30,453 nucleotides of DNA from Desulfuromonadaceae bacterium (GCA_027065245.1 JAMOOS010000301.1:1-30453); one strand, 5' to 3'. Shown: positions 21,497 through 28,518, numbered from the stretch's first letter. Program-made: numbers and translations. The notes: generated by a model not told the origin, from the sequence alone.

Positions 21497-21508
21497 CCCC
21501 AGCTGGGG
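21497..21508. repeat. CCCCAGCTGGGG palindrome, copy 15
   Basis: Immediately upstream of the leftward gene; acts as its SD. Confidence 0.9.
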
Positions 21509-21567
21509 CTGCGAGCACAACGGGTTGGGCAGCCGGCCGCGGTAATCCCCGCGTATCACGCCGCGCT

Positions 21568-21587
21568 TATTGCCATGCGAGCGCAAC
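21568..21587 (+). promoter_or_regulatory. Promoter of the TFB gene: weak TATA, intact GAGCGCAAC box
   Basis: TTATTGCCATGCGAGCGCAAC runs from 21567 to 21587. The TATA part departs from TTTATACCC but the GCAAC box is perfect. The predicted TTG start lies 21 bases on. Confidence 0.6.
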
Positions 21588-21608
21588 AATAGTGCCGGTG
21601 CTGGCGCC

Positions 21609-22484
21609 TTGCCCACCCAGTCACAACCCACGCCCCACGAGCCCATCCTCCGCTGCCCAGTCTGCGGCGCGGATGTCATTGTAGACGAGACCGGGCGCCT
21701 AGTCTGCCGCAACGGGCACGTCCTTGACGATAGCCCGGTTGCGAGCCCGGGTACGCGGTTCCAGAACCCGGGCGACGAGCACACATGGTTCACCGGGCAT
21801 AGCACGCTCTACCCGAGCGTCGGGATGACGCAGACCGGCGACCCGGAGCTGGATGCGCTCACGGCGAGGGCGTGGCTCGACAGGAAGACTCGTGTCTACG
21901 AGGTGAAGGAGCGGGTTCTCCACATCACGCGGCTCCTAGGCATCGACGACAACGATGTGGTCGGCGAGGCGCTGCTCCTGGCCGAGAAGGTGACGGGGCT
22001 ATCCGGCAACGCGTCGTCCCTCGCAGCGGCTGCGGTCTACGCTGCGCTCTACCGCCGCGGCTACACCGAGCCAGCCACCGACTTCATGGCGAGGCTTAGG
22101 GCGCAGGGCGTGAAGGTCGTGAAGCACTACTTCATGCGCGCGACGAAGCACCTGGGCGCGGTGCCATCCCACCGCGAGCTGACAATGCAGCTCGCCGCGA
22201 GGATAGCCCACGAGGTCGCGCGGGAGGCAGACGCTGACCCGGACGTGCTAGCGGCGCTGGCACAACGCATCCTCGCAGCGTTCTACGCAGCCTATGTGCC
22301 CGGACGCAGGATTAACACGCCGAAGTGCCTCGCCGCAGCAGCAGTCTACATCGCCGCGAGGGCCATCGGCTCGAAGATACTGCCGTACAGGGCGTTGGAG
22401 AGGGCCACGGGCCGCACTGAGGCCTGCATACGCCTAGCCGCCAACAACATACTCGCAGCTGTCGACGTCACGGTGGAGGTGTGA
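21609..22484 (+). CDS. TFB (TFIIB)-family transcription factor
   Basis: This 291-aa protein has TFB layout: an N-terminal zinc ribbon C16-x2-C19, C33 (LVCRNGHVLDD), a B-finger-like SPVASPGTRF, and two cyclin repeats (about 95-185 and 190-291; AASLAAAAVYAALYRRGY-like and CLAAAAVYIAARAIGSKILP segments). TFB binds TBP and BRE DNA and recruits RNA polymerase. The fourth zinc ligand is unusual: G36-H37 stands where CxxC is normal, so His37 may substitute. Start TTG 21609 (SD GGTG) is chosen because any earlier start lies inside the promoter. An element-encoded TFB could redirect transcription to the composite promoters. It is coupled to the next gene. Confidence 0.85.
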   Translation: MPTQSQPTPHEPILRCPVCGADVIVDETGRLVCRNGHVLDDSPVASPGTRFQNPGDEHTWFTGHSTLYPSVGMTQTGDPELDALTARAWLDRKTRVYEVKERVLHITRLLGIDDNDVVGEALLLAEKVTGLSGNASSLAAAAVYAALYRRGYTEPATDFMARLRAQGVKVVKHYFMRATKHLGAVPSHRELTMQLAARIAHEVAREADADPDVLAALAQRILAAFYAAYVPGRRINTPKCLAAAAVYIAARAIGSKILPYRALERATGRTEACIRLAANNILAAVDVTVEV

Positions 22485-22489
22485 GAGCC

Positions 22490-22966
22490 GTGCTCCAGCT
22501 CAGCGTGCCCATGGACTACGCGGAGCAGCTCGTCGAGAAGGTGAGGCCAGTCTGCAGGCTAATCGACGTGCACGTGGCGATGCTCCGCGCCGACTACCCC
22601 CACTTCTACATGTGCCTCGCGCCCGCCATCAACCGGCTAACCGAGCAGCTGGAGCCCATAGCGATAGGCCCCGCGCCGTGCACCCAGCATGCCGTAGACG
22701 CCCTCTTCATCGCGCTCGCCGTGCTCTGGAGGCTCGCCCGCAGCGGGTTCAGCGTCAAGCCCGTGGAGCACCGCGGCTTCCTCATCCTACACCTCGACAC
22801 CGACATCGTAATCTACAACACCGGGACAACCGCGGTCGAGCTACTAGCCTACCCGCTCATGCACAGGGTGACAGAAGAGAGGCGGAGGCTAGCCCCGCAG
22901 GTGGAGCGCATAGTCGAGCGCATAGTGCAGAAGCTACGCGGCTACATCGGAACAACCACAACATAA
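22490..22966 (+). CDS. Unknown 158-aa protein downstream of TFB
   Basis: No family is recognised. Alpha/beta with helices (YAEQLVEKVRPVCRLIDVHV; AVDALFIALAVLWRLARSGF), strands (GFLILHLDTDIVIYNTGTTA) and a C-terminal basic coiled helix (PQVERIVERIVQKLRGYI). GTG 22490 has GGAGGTG eight bases upstream; GTG 22481 overlaps the TFB stop. It is co-transcribed with TFB, so a partner of TFB is conceivable. CACTCTTTTCAC after the stop may terminate the operon. Confidence 0.55.
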   Translation: MLQLSVPMDYAEQLVEKVRPVCRLIDVHVAMLRADYPHFYMCLAPAINRLTEQLEPIAIGPAPCTQHAVDALFIALAVLWRLARSGFSVKPVEHRGFLILHLDTDIVIYNTGTTAVELLAYPLMHRVTEERRRLAPQVERIVERIVQKLRGYIGTTTT

Positions 22967-22998
22967 CCCACACTCTTTTCACGTCGCACCCGGCACAC

Positions 22999-23060
22999 AC
23001 TCCTATACTATATAAGGCTATATTACCCATGGAATACCAACGTAGCACCGCCCCAGTACG
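22999..23060 (+). promoter_or_regulatory. Conserved upstream promoter block, copy 2
   Basis: Homologous to 2392-2455 (minus). ACTCCTATAC opens both, TACCCATGGAATACC and ACGTAGCACC are shared, and GTAC abuts the TATA region. An ATAAGGCTATA here recurs upstream of the orphan promoter at 11551 (about 11612-11622, minus strand). Confidence 0.7.
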
Positions 23061-23062
23061 CT

Positions 23063-23082
23063 TTTATACCCGCGAACACAAC
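23063..23082 (+). promoter_or_regulatory. Composite TATA/GCAAC promoter
   Basis: Reads TTTATACCCGCGAACACAAC; ATG 23105 is 22 bases downstream. Confidence 0.8.
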
Positions 23083-23104
23083 AGAACAGAACCGGTTGAG
23101 AAAC

Positions 23105-23572
23105 ATGACCTGGAAGATTGTGCTCGATGAGTTCAACACGTGGTTCACGAGGACGGGTGGCCGGGGAGCGGGCTATCTTGGTGTTGACCCAGAAATCCCG
23201 CCAAAGGTAGCTGCGTACCTAGCAGCAAAACTTGAGGATGCAGAGGTATGGGTTGAGAAGCCAGGTAGCGAGGGGCACGTCTGCGGGTTTACGCCAAGGT
23301 ATGTCTGGGGCGAGGCTGTTATCAGGAGGAGGCGTGACATGTACGTAATCGAGTTTGACTTTGGCGGTGGCGCGTGGGGCGGGTACGGTTCCGTGCTGGT
23401 AGCGCCAGACAATGTAGTCGCGCATGTCAATACTGCATGTGACGGAATCTGGGCGCTTGACCTGCTACACGACATATTGCTGCTACTTGCCGGGTTCAGT
23501 GTTTGTGACAACAACGTAGAGTTCAAAGTGATAGCTGCGACTAACGCCTATTGCAGAGGCCGTGACCCCTAA
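23105..23572 (+). CDS. Unknown 155-aa protein
   Basis: No family is recognised. Alpha/beta with aromatic-rich strands (DMYVIEFDFGGGAWGGYGSV) and a hydrophobic helix (IWALDLLHDILLLLAGFSVC). ATG 23105 is preceded by GGTTGAG. Composition is AT-richer than the palindrome-bearing genes and it contains no palindrome. It is monocistronic with a composite promoter and the shared 62-bp upstream block, so it is probably co-regulated with the gene at 2033-2335. Confidence 0.65.
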   Translation: MTWKIVLDEFNTWFTRTGGRGAGYLGVDPEIPPKVAAYLAAKLEDAEVWVEKPGSEGHVCGFTPRYVWGEAVIRRRRDMYVIEFDFGGGAWGGYGSVLVAPDNVVAHVNTACDGIWALDLLHDILLLLAGFSVCDNNVEFKVIAATNAYCRGRDP

Positions 23573-23576
23573 CACT

Positions 23577-23596
23577 TTTTATTCCGCCTCTGCAAC
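23577..23596 (+). promoter_or_regulatory. Composite promoter of the tRNA unit
   Basis: Reads TTTTATTCCGCCTCTGCAAC, same 20-bp length as the protein-gene promoters. Expected transcript start near 23606, five bases before tRNA-Asp. The T-run also follows the upstream stop. Confidence 0.7.
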
Positions 23597-23610
23597 CTTC
23601 TCTTCTGGGT

Positions 23611-23688
23611 GCCGCGGTAGTATAGCCTGGTCGAGTATGCGGGCCTGTCAAGCCCGTGACCCGGGTTCAAATCCCGGCCGCGGCGCCA
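23611..23688 (+). tRNA. tRNA-Asp (GTC), CCA encoded
   Basis: Full cloverleaf: acceptor GCCGCGG/CCGCGGC, anticodon stem CGGGC/GCCCG with loop CTGTCAA (anticodon GTC), variable TGAC, T-stem CCGGG/CCCGG with loop TTCAAAT, discriminator G, then encoded CCA. The D-stem is weak (GTAT/GTAT with two G-U pairs). No intron. Confidence 0.93.
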
Positions 23689-23689
23689 C

Positions 23690-23764
23690 GGGCCCGTAGC
23701 TCAGCGGCAGAGCGCCCGGCTCCAGACCGGGTGGCCCGGGGTTCGAACCCCCGCGGGCCCACCA
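23690..23764 (+). tRNA. tRNA-Trp (CCA), intronless, CCA encoded
   Basis: Acceptor GGGCCCG/CGGGCCC, D-stem GCTC/GAGC, anticodon stem CCCGG/CCGGG with loop CTCCAGA (anticodon CCA), T-stem CGGGG/CCCCG with loop TTCGAAC, discriminator A, then CCA. It is one base after tRNA-Asp, so the two are co-transcribed. Most archaeal chromosomal tRNA-Trp genes carry an intron after the anticodon; this one does not. Confidence 0.93.
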
Positions 23765-23789
23765 CGCGTGCGGGGGGAGGGTTTTGTAC

Positions 23790-24098
23790 GTGGTTGTCTC
23801 CAAGCAAAGCTCCAAGCAAACCGTGAAACTCGCACTCGCAGTCGACCTGGACGTGGTAGTTGAATTACTACTTGCAACGCCACCAGAATGGCTCGTCGAG
23901 GTACTCTACAGTATAGCAGCAAGGTGCATCGAGAAAGGTGTTAAGACGGTAGCGAAGAGTTTGTCCGGTAGCGTGGTAAAAAGGAATGGCGTCTACCACG
24001 TCACGCTACCGAGTAGCGTAGATACAAACACGTTCATAAACACGGTGGACGAAACGGTGTTCTCGTGTATCAGGGGGAAGCTCGAACGACTAAGGTAA
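23790..24098 (+). CDS. Unknown 102-aa protein in the tRNA unit
   Basis: No family is recognised. Starts (M)VVSKQSSKQTVKLALAVDLD; two helices and a beta C-terminus (GSVVKRNGVYHVTLPSSVDT). GTG 23790 has GGGGGGAGG as SD; TTG 23784 is closer to it than normal. It begins 25 bases after tRNA-Trp with no intervening promoter, so it appears to be read from the tRNA promoter and freed by tRNA processing. AT-richer composition; no palindrome. Confidence 0.6.
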   Translation: MVVSKQSSKQTVKLALAVDLDVVVELLLATPPEWLVEVLYSIAARCIEKGVKTVAKSLSGSVVKRNGVYHVTLPSSVDTNTFINTVDETVFSCIRGKLERLR

Positions 24099-24235
24099 TG
24101 CTGATTCTCCCGTTCTGTTCTTTTCCCCCTCCTCTCCTGCTCCTCTCCCTGGGTGGTCCACCTCCGGGGAGGCATGCGGCCGTTCTCGGTGCGCGCGGGT
24201 CTGGCGTGGGTCCTCCTCACGGGTCGGCTCAATAC

Positions 24236-24330
24236 CCTCCCGCCTCTCCTCTCTCCTCTCCTTCCTCTGCCTCGCTCTCCTCTCGCTCTCTCCTTGCTGC
24301 TCTCTGCCCCGTTCTCTCCTCTCCCGCCCC
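24236..24330 (+). other. Polypyrimidine tract
   Basis: About 95 bases almost entirely C and T on the plus strand, ending in a palindrome. Such tracts can form triplex or unwind easily, and may also terminate transcription. Confidence 0.6.
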
Positions 24331-24338
24331 AGCTGGGG
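24327..24338. repeat. CCCCAGCTGGGG palindrome, copy 16
   Basis: Non-coding, left of the GTTAC array. Confidence 0.9.
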
Positions 24339-24630
24339 GTGTGTACCGCTCTTTCCATCGCACTCGTAAATTTTGCATGGGCGTGCAAAAAATGCGTATG
24401 CTACCCCCGACTCACTGGCGTTTAATCGCGCGCGTCAAGGGCATCGCGCATCTCGCGTTGCACAGCTGTTACACTCTGCTACGCCCGGTGTAACGGTTTG
24501 TAACGTTGCGCCTCGGGGAGCGTAACGACCCGTTACGGCTCCGTCCCCTCAGCTGGGGGGATGACGCGGCTTCGCGGCTGCCGAGGCCGCCTCCACCACT
24601 TCTACTACTACCACCACTACTACCAGCACC

Positions 24631-25003
24631 GTTACACTCTGTTACAGCATCGTTACATTATGTTACACAACGTTACGCATCGTTACAGAACACGTTACGC
24701 CTCGTTACACTTCTGTAACATTCCGTTACACTGCGTTACGCATTGTTACAATATTGTAACGATGTGTTACGTTGTTGTTACGCTTTGTTACGCTGTGTAA
24801 CGTCTCGTTACAACATTGTTACGGAATGTTACGGCCTCTGTAACGCATTGTTACGTTGCTGTTACGTAATGTAACGGGGTGTGTTACGGCTTGTTACGGC
24901 CTCTGTTACGCATTGTTACAATACTGTAACACATTGTTACGTTGTTGTAACGTCTTGTTACGCATCGCGTTACGCCCTGTTACGTTTCGTTGCGTTTTGT
25001 TAC
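24631..25003. repeat. Helically phased array of 35 GTTAC/GTAAC pentamers
   Basis: Pentamers start at 24631, 24641, 24652, 24662, 24672, 24682, 24694, 24704, 24715, 24725, 24735, 24745, 24756, 24766, 24777, 24787, 24797, 24807, 24818, 24828, 24840, 24850, 24861, 24871, 24883, 24893, 24905, 24915, 24926, 24936, 24947, 24957, 24969, 24979 and 24999, with a degenerate GTTGC at 24989. Mean step is about 10.5 bp. Seven are inverted (GTAAC: 24715, 24756, 24797, 24840, 24871, 24926, 24947). Spacers vary, but a longer block at 24735 recurs at 24905. Confidence 0.95.
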
Positions 25004-25012
25004 GGTTTGGTG

Positions 25013-25024
25013 CCCCAGCTGGGG
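25013..25024. repeat. CCCCAGCTGGGG palindrome, copy 17
   Basis: Ten bases after the last GTTAC box; right border of the array. Confidence 0.9.
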
Positions 25025-25086
25025 GCATGTGCGCACTGAACCGGCTGGTGCAGTGCGGGTGGGCTCCGGGCGAAGACGGGGCGTCC

Positions 25087-25106
25087 TTTATACCCGGGGC
25101 TGCAAC
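25087..25106 (+). promoter_or_regulatory. Composite TATA/GCAAC promoter
   Basis: Reads TTTATACCCGGGGCTGCAAC. ATG 25127 is 20 bases downstream, the usual spacing. Confidence 0.8.
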
Positions 25107-25126
25107 GGTGATGCATGGTGGCCTGC

Positions 25127-25258
25127 ATGAGCTGGGAGGAGGTGGAGATGGAGCTTCTCGAACTCTGCGGCGAGGCGTGCTACGCCTTCTGCCGCCGCTA
25201 CCTGCCAGATGTCGAATCGGCTCGCATCTGCTGCTACATGTGCCGGTACAGCGACTAG
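25127..25258 (+). CDS. 43-aa acidic Cys-rich mini-protein
   Basis: Starts MSWEEVEMELLELCGEACYA and ends CCYMCRYSD. Six Cys: C14, C18 and C22 at i/i+4 spacing on a helix, then C35, C36 and C39, suggesting a small disulfide- or metal-stabilised helical hairpin. Too short for most gene callers, but supported by a canonical composite promoter at the family spacing, a GGTGG SD five bases upstream, and GCTGTTTTTGCG after the stop as terminator. ATG 25115 would coincide with the transcript start. Function unknown. Confidence 0.6.
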   Translation: MSWEEVEMELLELCGEACYAFCRRYLPDVESARICCYMCRYSD

Positions 25259-25350
25259 CCCTCCACACGCCCGCTGTTTTTGCGCGCGCCCTAGCCCCGG
25301 CTCCTCCCACCCCGCCCCTGCCGTTGGGCGCGCGTCCTCTCTCCTCGTCG

Positions 25351-25362
25351 CCCCAGCTGGGG
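25351..25362. repeat. CCCCAGCTGGGG palindrome, copy 18
   Basis: Non-coding. The gap 25259-25498 also holds three variants (near 25389, 25409 and 25477) and no gene. Confidence 0.9.
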
Positions 25363-25498
25363 ACGCGGCGGTTGCCGATGGGCGCCCTGCCCAGCTGCAC
25401 ACCAACCCCCCAGCTGCGGCAACGGGCGTAGAGCCGCGGCCCCGCCCCCGCTCTCGCTGTGCTCGCAATGCAATCGCCCCAGCTGCGGCCAAAGCACT

Positions 25499-25518
25499 TT
25501 TATACCCGCGAGCGCAAC
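25499..25518 (+). promoter_or_regulatory. Composite TATA/GCAAC promoter of the MoxR gene
   Basis: Reads TTTATACCCGCGAGCGCAAC, exactly the consensus; ATG 25541 is 22 bases on. Confidence 0.85.
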
Positions 25519-25540
25519 AGAAAGGAGACGGTGCGGCGGG

Positions 25541-26851
25541 ATGGCCTGGCTACGTGAGGCTAAGCCCCGTGCACCCACCCAGGCTCCAGCCACAGCTCAC
25601 ACTCCTGCTCCTTCTGCCCCCACGGCCCAACCCGCCCAGAGCAACGGGAGCCTAGCGGAGAAGTTCCGGCAGCTAGAGGCTAAACTCAACCAGCGCTTCG
25701 TGGGCCGTGAGCGCGAGATACACGCTGCTGTGCTCGCTCTTGCTAGCGGCGAGCCGATGTACTGGGAGGCGCCGCCGGGCACAGCCAAAACAACAATCAT
25801 CGAGACGCTAGCGTCGCTTATCGACGCGCGCTACTTCTACTATGCCATGCATGAATACGTGGAGCCAGACGAGGTGTTGGGTCCAGTAGACATCGTTGCT
25901 CTGCGAGAACGCGGCGAGTTCAAGCGCGTTACAACAGGGTACTTGCCAGAAGCTGAGATAGTCTTCATCGACGAGGTGTACCGCGCATCTGGGGCAATGC
26001 TGAACCTATTGATTGACGTCATCCTCAACAAGCGCGTGAAGATTGGCGCTAGGACGCTGAAGCTGCCGACGGTAGCGATGTACTTCGCAGCGAACTTCCG
26101 CAGGGCGGAAGAGGAGTTCGCCGCGTTCCATGACCGTCTAACGATTCGCGTCTTCAGCGGTTATCTCAACGACCGCCAGCAACTCAAGGAGCTGATACAG
26201 CGCGGTCTTGAGCTGCTACGCGCTAAAGTGCTGCCGAACTCTAGCGACGTTGTCATGACCGTAGACGAAGTCCGCAAGTTCCAGCAGGTCGCTGCTGTCA
26301 AGGCTGCCAATATAGTTGCCAACGTTATCGACAAAATAGCGGAGCTGGTGCAGCACGCGAGGTCAGCTAACATACCGGTGTCCGACAGACGCGCTGTCAA
26401 GCTAGCGTATGTCGCTGCTGTTATCGCGCTCTTGGATGGCAGGAACAGCGCTGATGGCGACGATGTTGCGGAGGCAGCGAGGCTAGTCCTGCCACTGGAG
26501 CCTGCAGACCTAGACCGTGTCGAACAAATCGTTACTGCGATGGGGCTGGATACGCTACGCGAACTACGTCAAAAACTATCGCAGCTAATCGATGAGTCCA
26601 AGCGACTCGCCAGCATGATTCTAGAAGCATACGCGAAGCAGCTGAGGGGCGAAGAGATTCCGGAGGAAATCAGCGACGTTATCGAAGCCTTCAGACGAAC
26701 GACTAGCGAGCTAGAGAGGACTCTTGCAAAAGCCAAGGCCAGCGCTAAGACGGCGAAGCTTGTTCAACAGTATCTACCACGCCTCCGCGAAGCCATAGAA
26801 CTCATGCGCAAGGCTGAGCCCATAGCCCGGGAGCTAGCCTCCCGCATGTAG
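25541..26851 (+). CDS. MoxR/RavA-like AAA+ ATPase
   Basis: This 436-aa protein has a Pro/Ala-rich N-terminus (1-35), then an AAA+ core: FVGREREI (53-60), Walker A APPGTAKT (77-84), VLGPVDI (112-118), GYLPEAEIVFIDE with Walker B at 140-145, AILN-like GAMLNLLIDVILNKR, sensor N185, and HDRLTIR with arginine R199. The C-terminal 200 residues are lid and helices (coiled coil about 340-436). GYLPEAEIVFIDE is typical of the RavA branch of MoxR ATPases, which remodel proteins with a VWA partner. Such a VWA gene follows. In bicaudavirus ATV a MoxR ATPase with a VWA partner is linked to tail development. SD GGTG; own promoter and terminator. Confidence 0.92.
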   Translation: MAWLREAKPRAPTQAPATAHTPAPSAPTAQPAQSNGSLAEKFRQLEAKLNQRFVGREREIHAAVLALASGEPMYWEAPPGTAKTTIIETLASLIDARYFYYAMHEYVEPDEVLGPVDIVALRERGEFKRVTTGYLPEAEIVFIDEVYRASGAMLNLLIDVILNKRVKIGARTLKLPTVAMYFAANFRRAEEEFAAFHDRLTIRVFSGYLNDRQQLKELIQRGLELLRAKVLPNSSDVVMTVDEVRKFQQVAAVKAANIVANVIDKIAELVQHARSANIPVSDRRAVKLAYVAAVIALLDGRNSADGDDVAEAARLVLPLEPADLDRVEQIVTAMGLDTLRELRQKLSQLIDESKRLASMILEAYAKQLRGEEIPEEISDVIEAFRRTTSELERTLAKAKASAKTAKLVQQYLPRLREAIELMRKAEPIARELASRM

Positions 26852-26868
26852 CGCCCCGTCCCGCACCC

Positions 26869-26886
26869 GTCTTTCTTTTTGTTTTG
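26869..26886 (+). terminator. T-rich terminator of the MoxR gene
   Basis: GTCTTTCTTTTTGTTTTG follows 17 bases after the stop. The remaining gap up to 26998 holds two CCCCAGCTGTGG palindrome variants (near 26897 and 26973). Confidence 0.65.
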
Positions 26887-26998
26887 CTCGTTCTACGCCC
26901 CAGCTGTGGCACGGCCCATTCTCGCCCACGCGACCGGGACAACGCGCTCACTGTGCATCCTGCGCTTCAATCCCCCAGCTGTGGCGACGGCTCAACTA

Positions 26999-27018
26999 TT
27001 TATACTCGCGAGCGCAAC
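26999..27018 (+). promoter_or_regulatory. Composite TATA/GCAAC promoter of the VWA gene
   Basis: Reads TTTATACTCGCGAGCGCAAC; ATG 27037 is 18 bases on. Confidence 0.85.
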
Positions 27019-27036
27019 GATAGAGTGGGAGAGGCT

Positions 27037-28518
27037 ATGCCGGGCGAGCGTAGGCTCCCACATGCGATTCTAAACCCTGTCTCCGAGCCCATGTACTCTT
27101 CAATCGCACAACTCGTTCTCGACAGCATACGCTCCGCGCTTAGCCGGCCTGGCATGCTCATCGACAACGAACTCCGCGGGCTAACTGCCACAATCGCATC
27201 CATTGGTGACGCTGCACTAACACTCGCTGGCGACTCATTCTCCACATTCTATGTATCTTGGCCGATAGTGCGGCGCAGCAAAGTCAACAATGTTGTCATC
27301 GAAGCTTTACGTAAGACGCTTCACTATCTCGTGCAAACGCCCGAGTTCCAGCGGATTCAGGCTACGACACGCTACTCTGTTGCCAAATCGTTGGTCTATG
27401 GCGCTAGGCTCGCCATCAATGTGCTTCGTGCGATAATGAAGAATCCTCAAGCCTATCAGCTAGCGGCACCCGAGGCACTGGCTGTACCATCCGACTACCT
27501 GCAGCGTCTGCAGCAACGTCTCAGTGACGTTGCCGACAGGGTGGCTCGCAAAGCAGCCAAGGAGGCTCTAGGCGACCTGAAGGACAAGCGTCTACAGCAG
27601 CTCGCCATGGAGCTCGAAGAGCTTAGCCAGCTCCTGCAGCAGAGCCAGCAGCGTTGCGGCTGCCGCGGAGGCGGCTACGCTACCGCTGCAATCACCGGGC
27701 AGCAGCAGACGACCAGCGACGCTGCCGCGGTGATGCCAGGGGGCACGATGGCCGGCAAGGCTCCCGGCACACTGCAGACAATCGCTAAAATCGCTGTGAT
27801 GGCCGTGGCCAACAGCGACTTGCAGCAAATCATCGTGCTTGGCGGGCAGATTGAGGCTCGCTTTAGGTTCATGCGGAGCCAGAGGCGCGAGAGCCGCAGA
27901 GGCACTGTTGATGGTTACAGCATCACAGCCAACCCTGCCAAGGCTCTGCCGCGCGAGCACGCCCTGCCAACGGAGCTGTGGCTAGCGAAGCTAGCGAATG
28001 GCCGCTGGCTGACCAAGCGCAGGGTCGAGGAGAAGCTGGGGATGTTGATAATGGCGCTGGACAAGAGCGGCTCAATGGCGGGCGTGAAGACCATCTGGAG
28101 CCGCTCAATAGCATACGCGTTGACTAAGCTAGCTCTGAAGCGGAGGCAGCCGGTGGCGCTCATCTTCTTCGACTTCGTGCCGCATGGGCCGTTTACCGAC
28201 CCGCAGCAAATCCTGGAGGCGTTGCTAACGGTGCCATCCGACGGAGGCACGAACATCGACAGGGCTCTCGCTGCTGCACTGGAGCTGCTGCGACAGCATC
28301 GTGACAAAACAAACACAATCGTGTTGATAACGGACGGTGAGGACAGGGTCGACACTAAGCCAGCGGAGCTGAAGAAGCACGGTGCCCGTCTAGTGGCGGT
28401 GATGGTCAAGGGCAAAAACCCGGACCTGGAGCGGCTCGCCAAAGCCAGCGGCGGCCAGTATCTCGCTGCACAGCTGGACGAGCGCGGAGCCCTCCGCGTG
28501 GTGGACGCCGCGCTCTAA
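27037..28518 (+). CDS. ViaA-like VWA-domain protein, partner of the MoxR ATPase
   Basis: This 493-aa protein has a long helical N-terminal region (1-300, with a Gln-rich segment and a CGCRGGG turn near residue 206) and a C-terminal VWA domain. The MIDAS is complete: D342-x-S344-x-S346 (DKSGSMAG), T405 (GGTNIDR) and D433 (ITDGED). Helical N-terminus plus C-terminal VWA matches ViaA/CoxE-type partners of MoxR ATPases. The ATG at 27037 is chosen because the promoter at 26999 lies inside any longer reading frame; GTGGGAGAGG gives the SD. It is separately promoted from the ATPase, but by the same promoter type, so expression should be matched. Confidence 0.88.
   Translation: MPGERRLPHAILNPVSEPMYSSIAQLVLDSIRSALSRPGMLIDNELRGLTATIASIGDAALTLAGDSFSTFYVSWPIVRRSKVNNVVIEALRKTLHYLVQTPEFQRIQATTRYSVAKSLVYGARLAINVLRAIMKNPQAYQLAAPEALAVPSDYLQRLQQRLSDVADRVARKAAKEALGDLKDKRLQQLAMELEELSQLLQQSQQRCGCRGGGYATAAITGQQQTTSDAAAVMPGGTMAGKAPGTLQTIAKIAVMAVANSDLQQIIVLGGQIEARFRFMRSQRRESRRGTVDGYSITANPAKALPREHALPTELWLAKLANGRWLTKRRVEEKLGMLIMALDKSGSMAGVKTIWSRSIAYALTKLALKRRQPVALIFFDFVPHGPFTDPQQILEALLTVPSDGGTNIDRALAAALELLRQHRDKTNTIVLITDGEDRVDTKPAELKKHGARLVAVMVKGKNPDLERLAKASGGQYLAAQLDERGALRVVDAAL

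Larger units (their letters stand above)
24099..25086. other. 1-kb non-coding region, candidate origin/centromere
   Basis: No credible gene. In order: pyrimidine-rich DNA, a palindrome (24327), an inverted repeat TTTTGCA-TGGGCG-TGCAAAA (about 24372-24391), paired GTAAC boxes (24490, 24500, 24522, 24532), a palindrome variant (24547), the GTTAC array (24631-25003) and a palindrome (25013). Reading frames here are low-complexity. Confidence 0.7.

Noticed and set aside
21570..21608. Upstream TTG start for the TFB gene
   Set aside because: It lies inside the TATA/GCAAC promoter, so it would not be in the transcript.
24631..25003. CRISPR-like repeat array
   Set aside because: Repeat units are five bases with 5-7 base spacers and mixed orientation; CRISPR repeats are 24-37 bases with 30-45 base spacers.
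24065..25431. ORFs across the polypyrimidine tract and GTTAC array
   Set aside because: Low-complexity translations (poly Ser/Leu/Pro, or Cys/Tyr/Val-Thr repeats) that follow DNA repeat periods which are not multiples of three.
26884..27036. Upstream extension of the VWA protein
   Set aside because: The composite promoter at 26999-27018 lies inside it, so translation must begin at ATG 27037.
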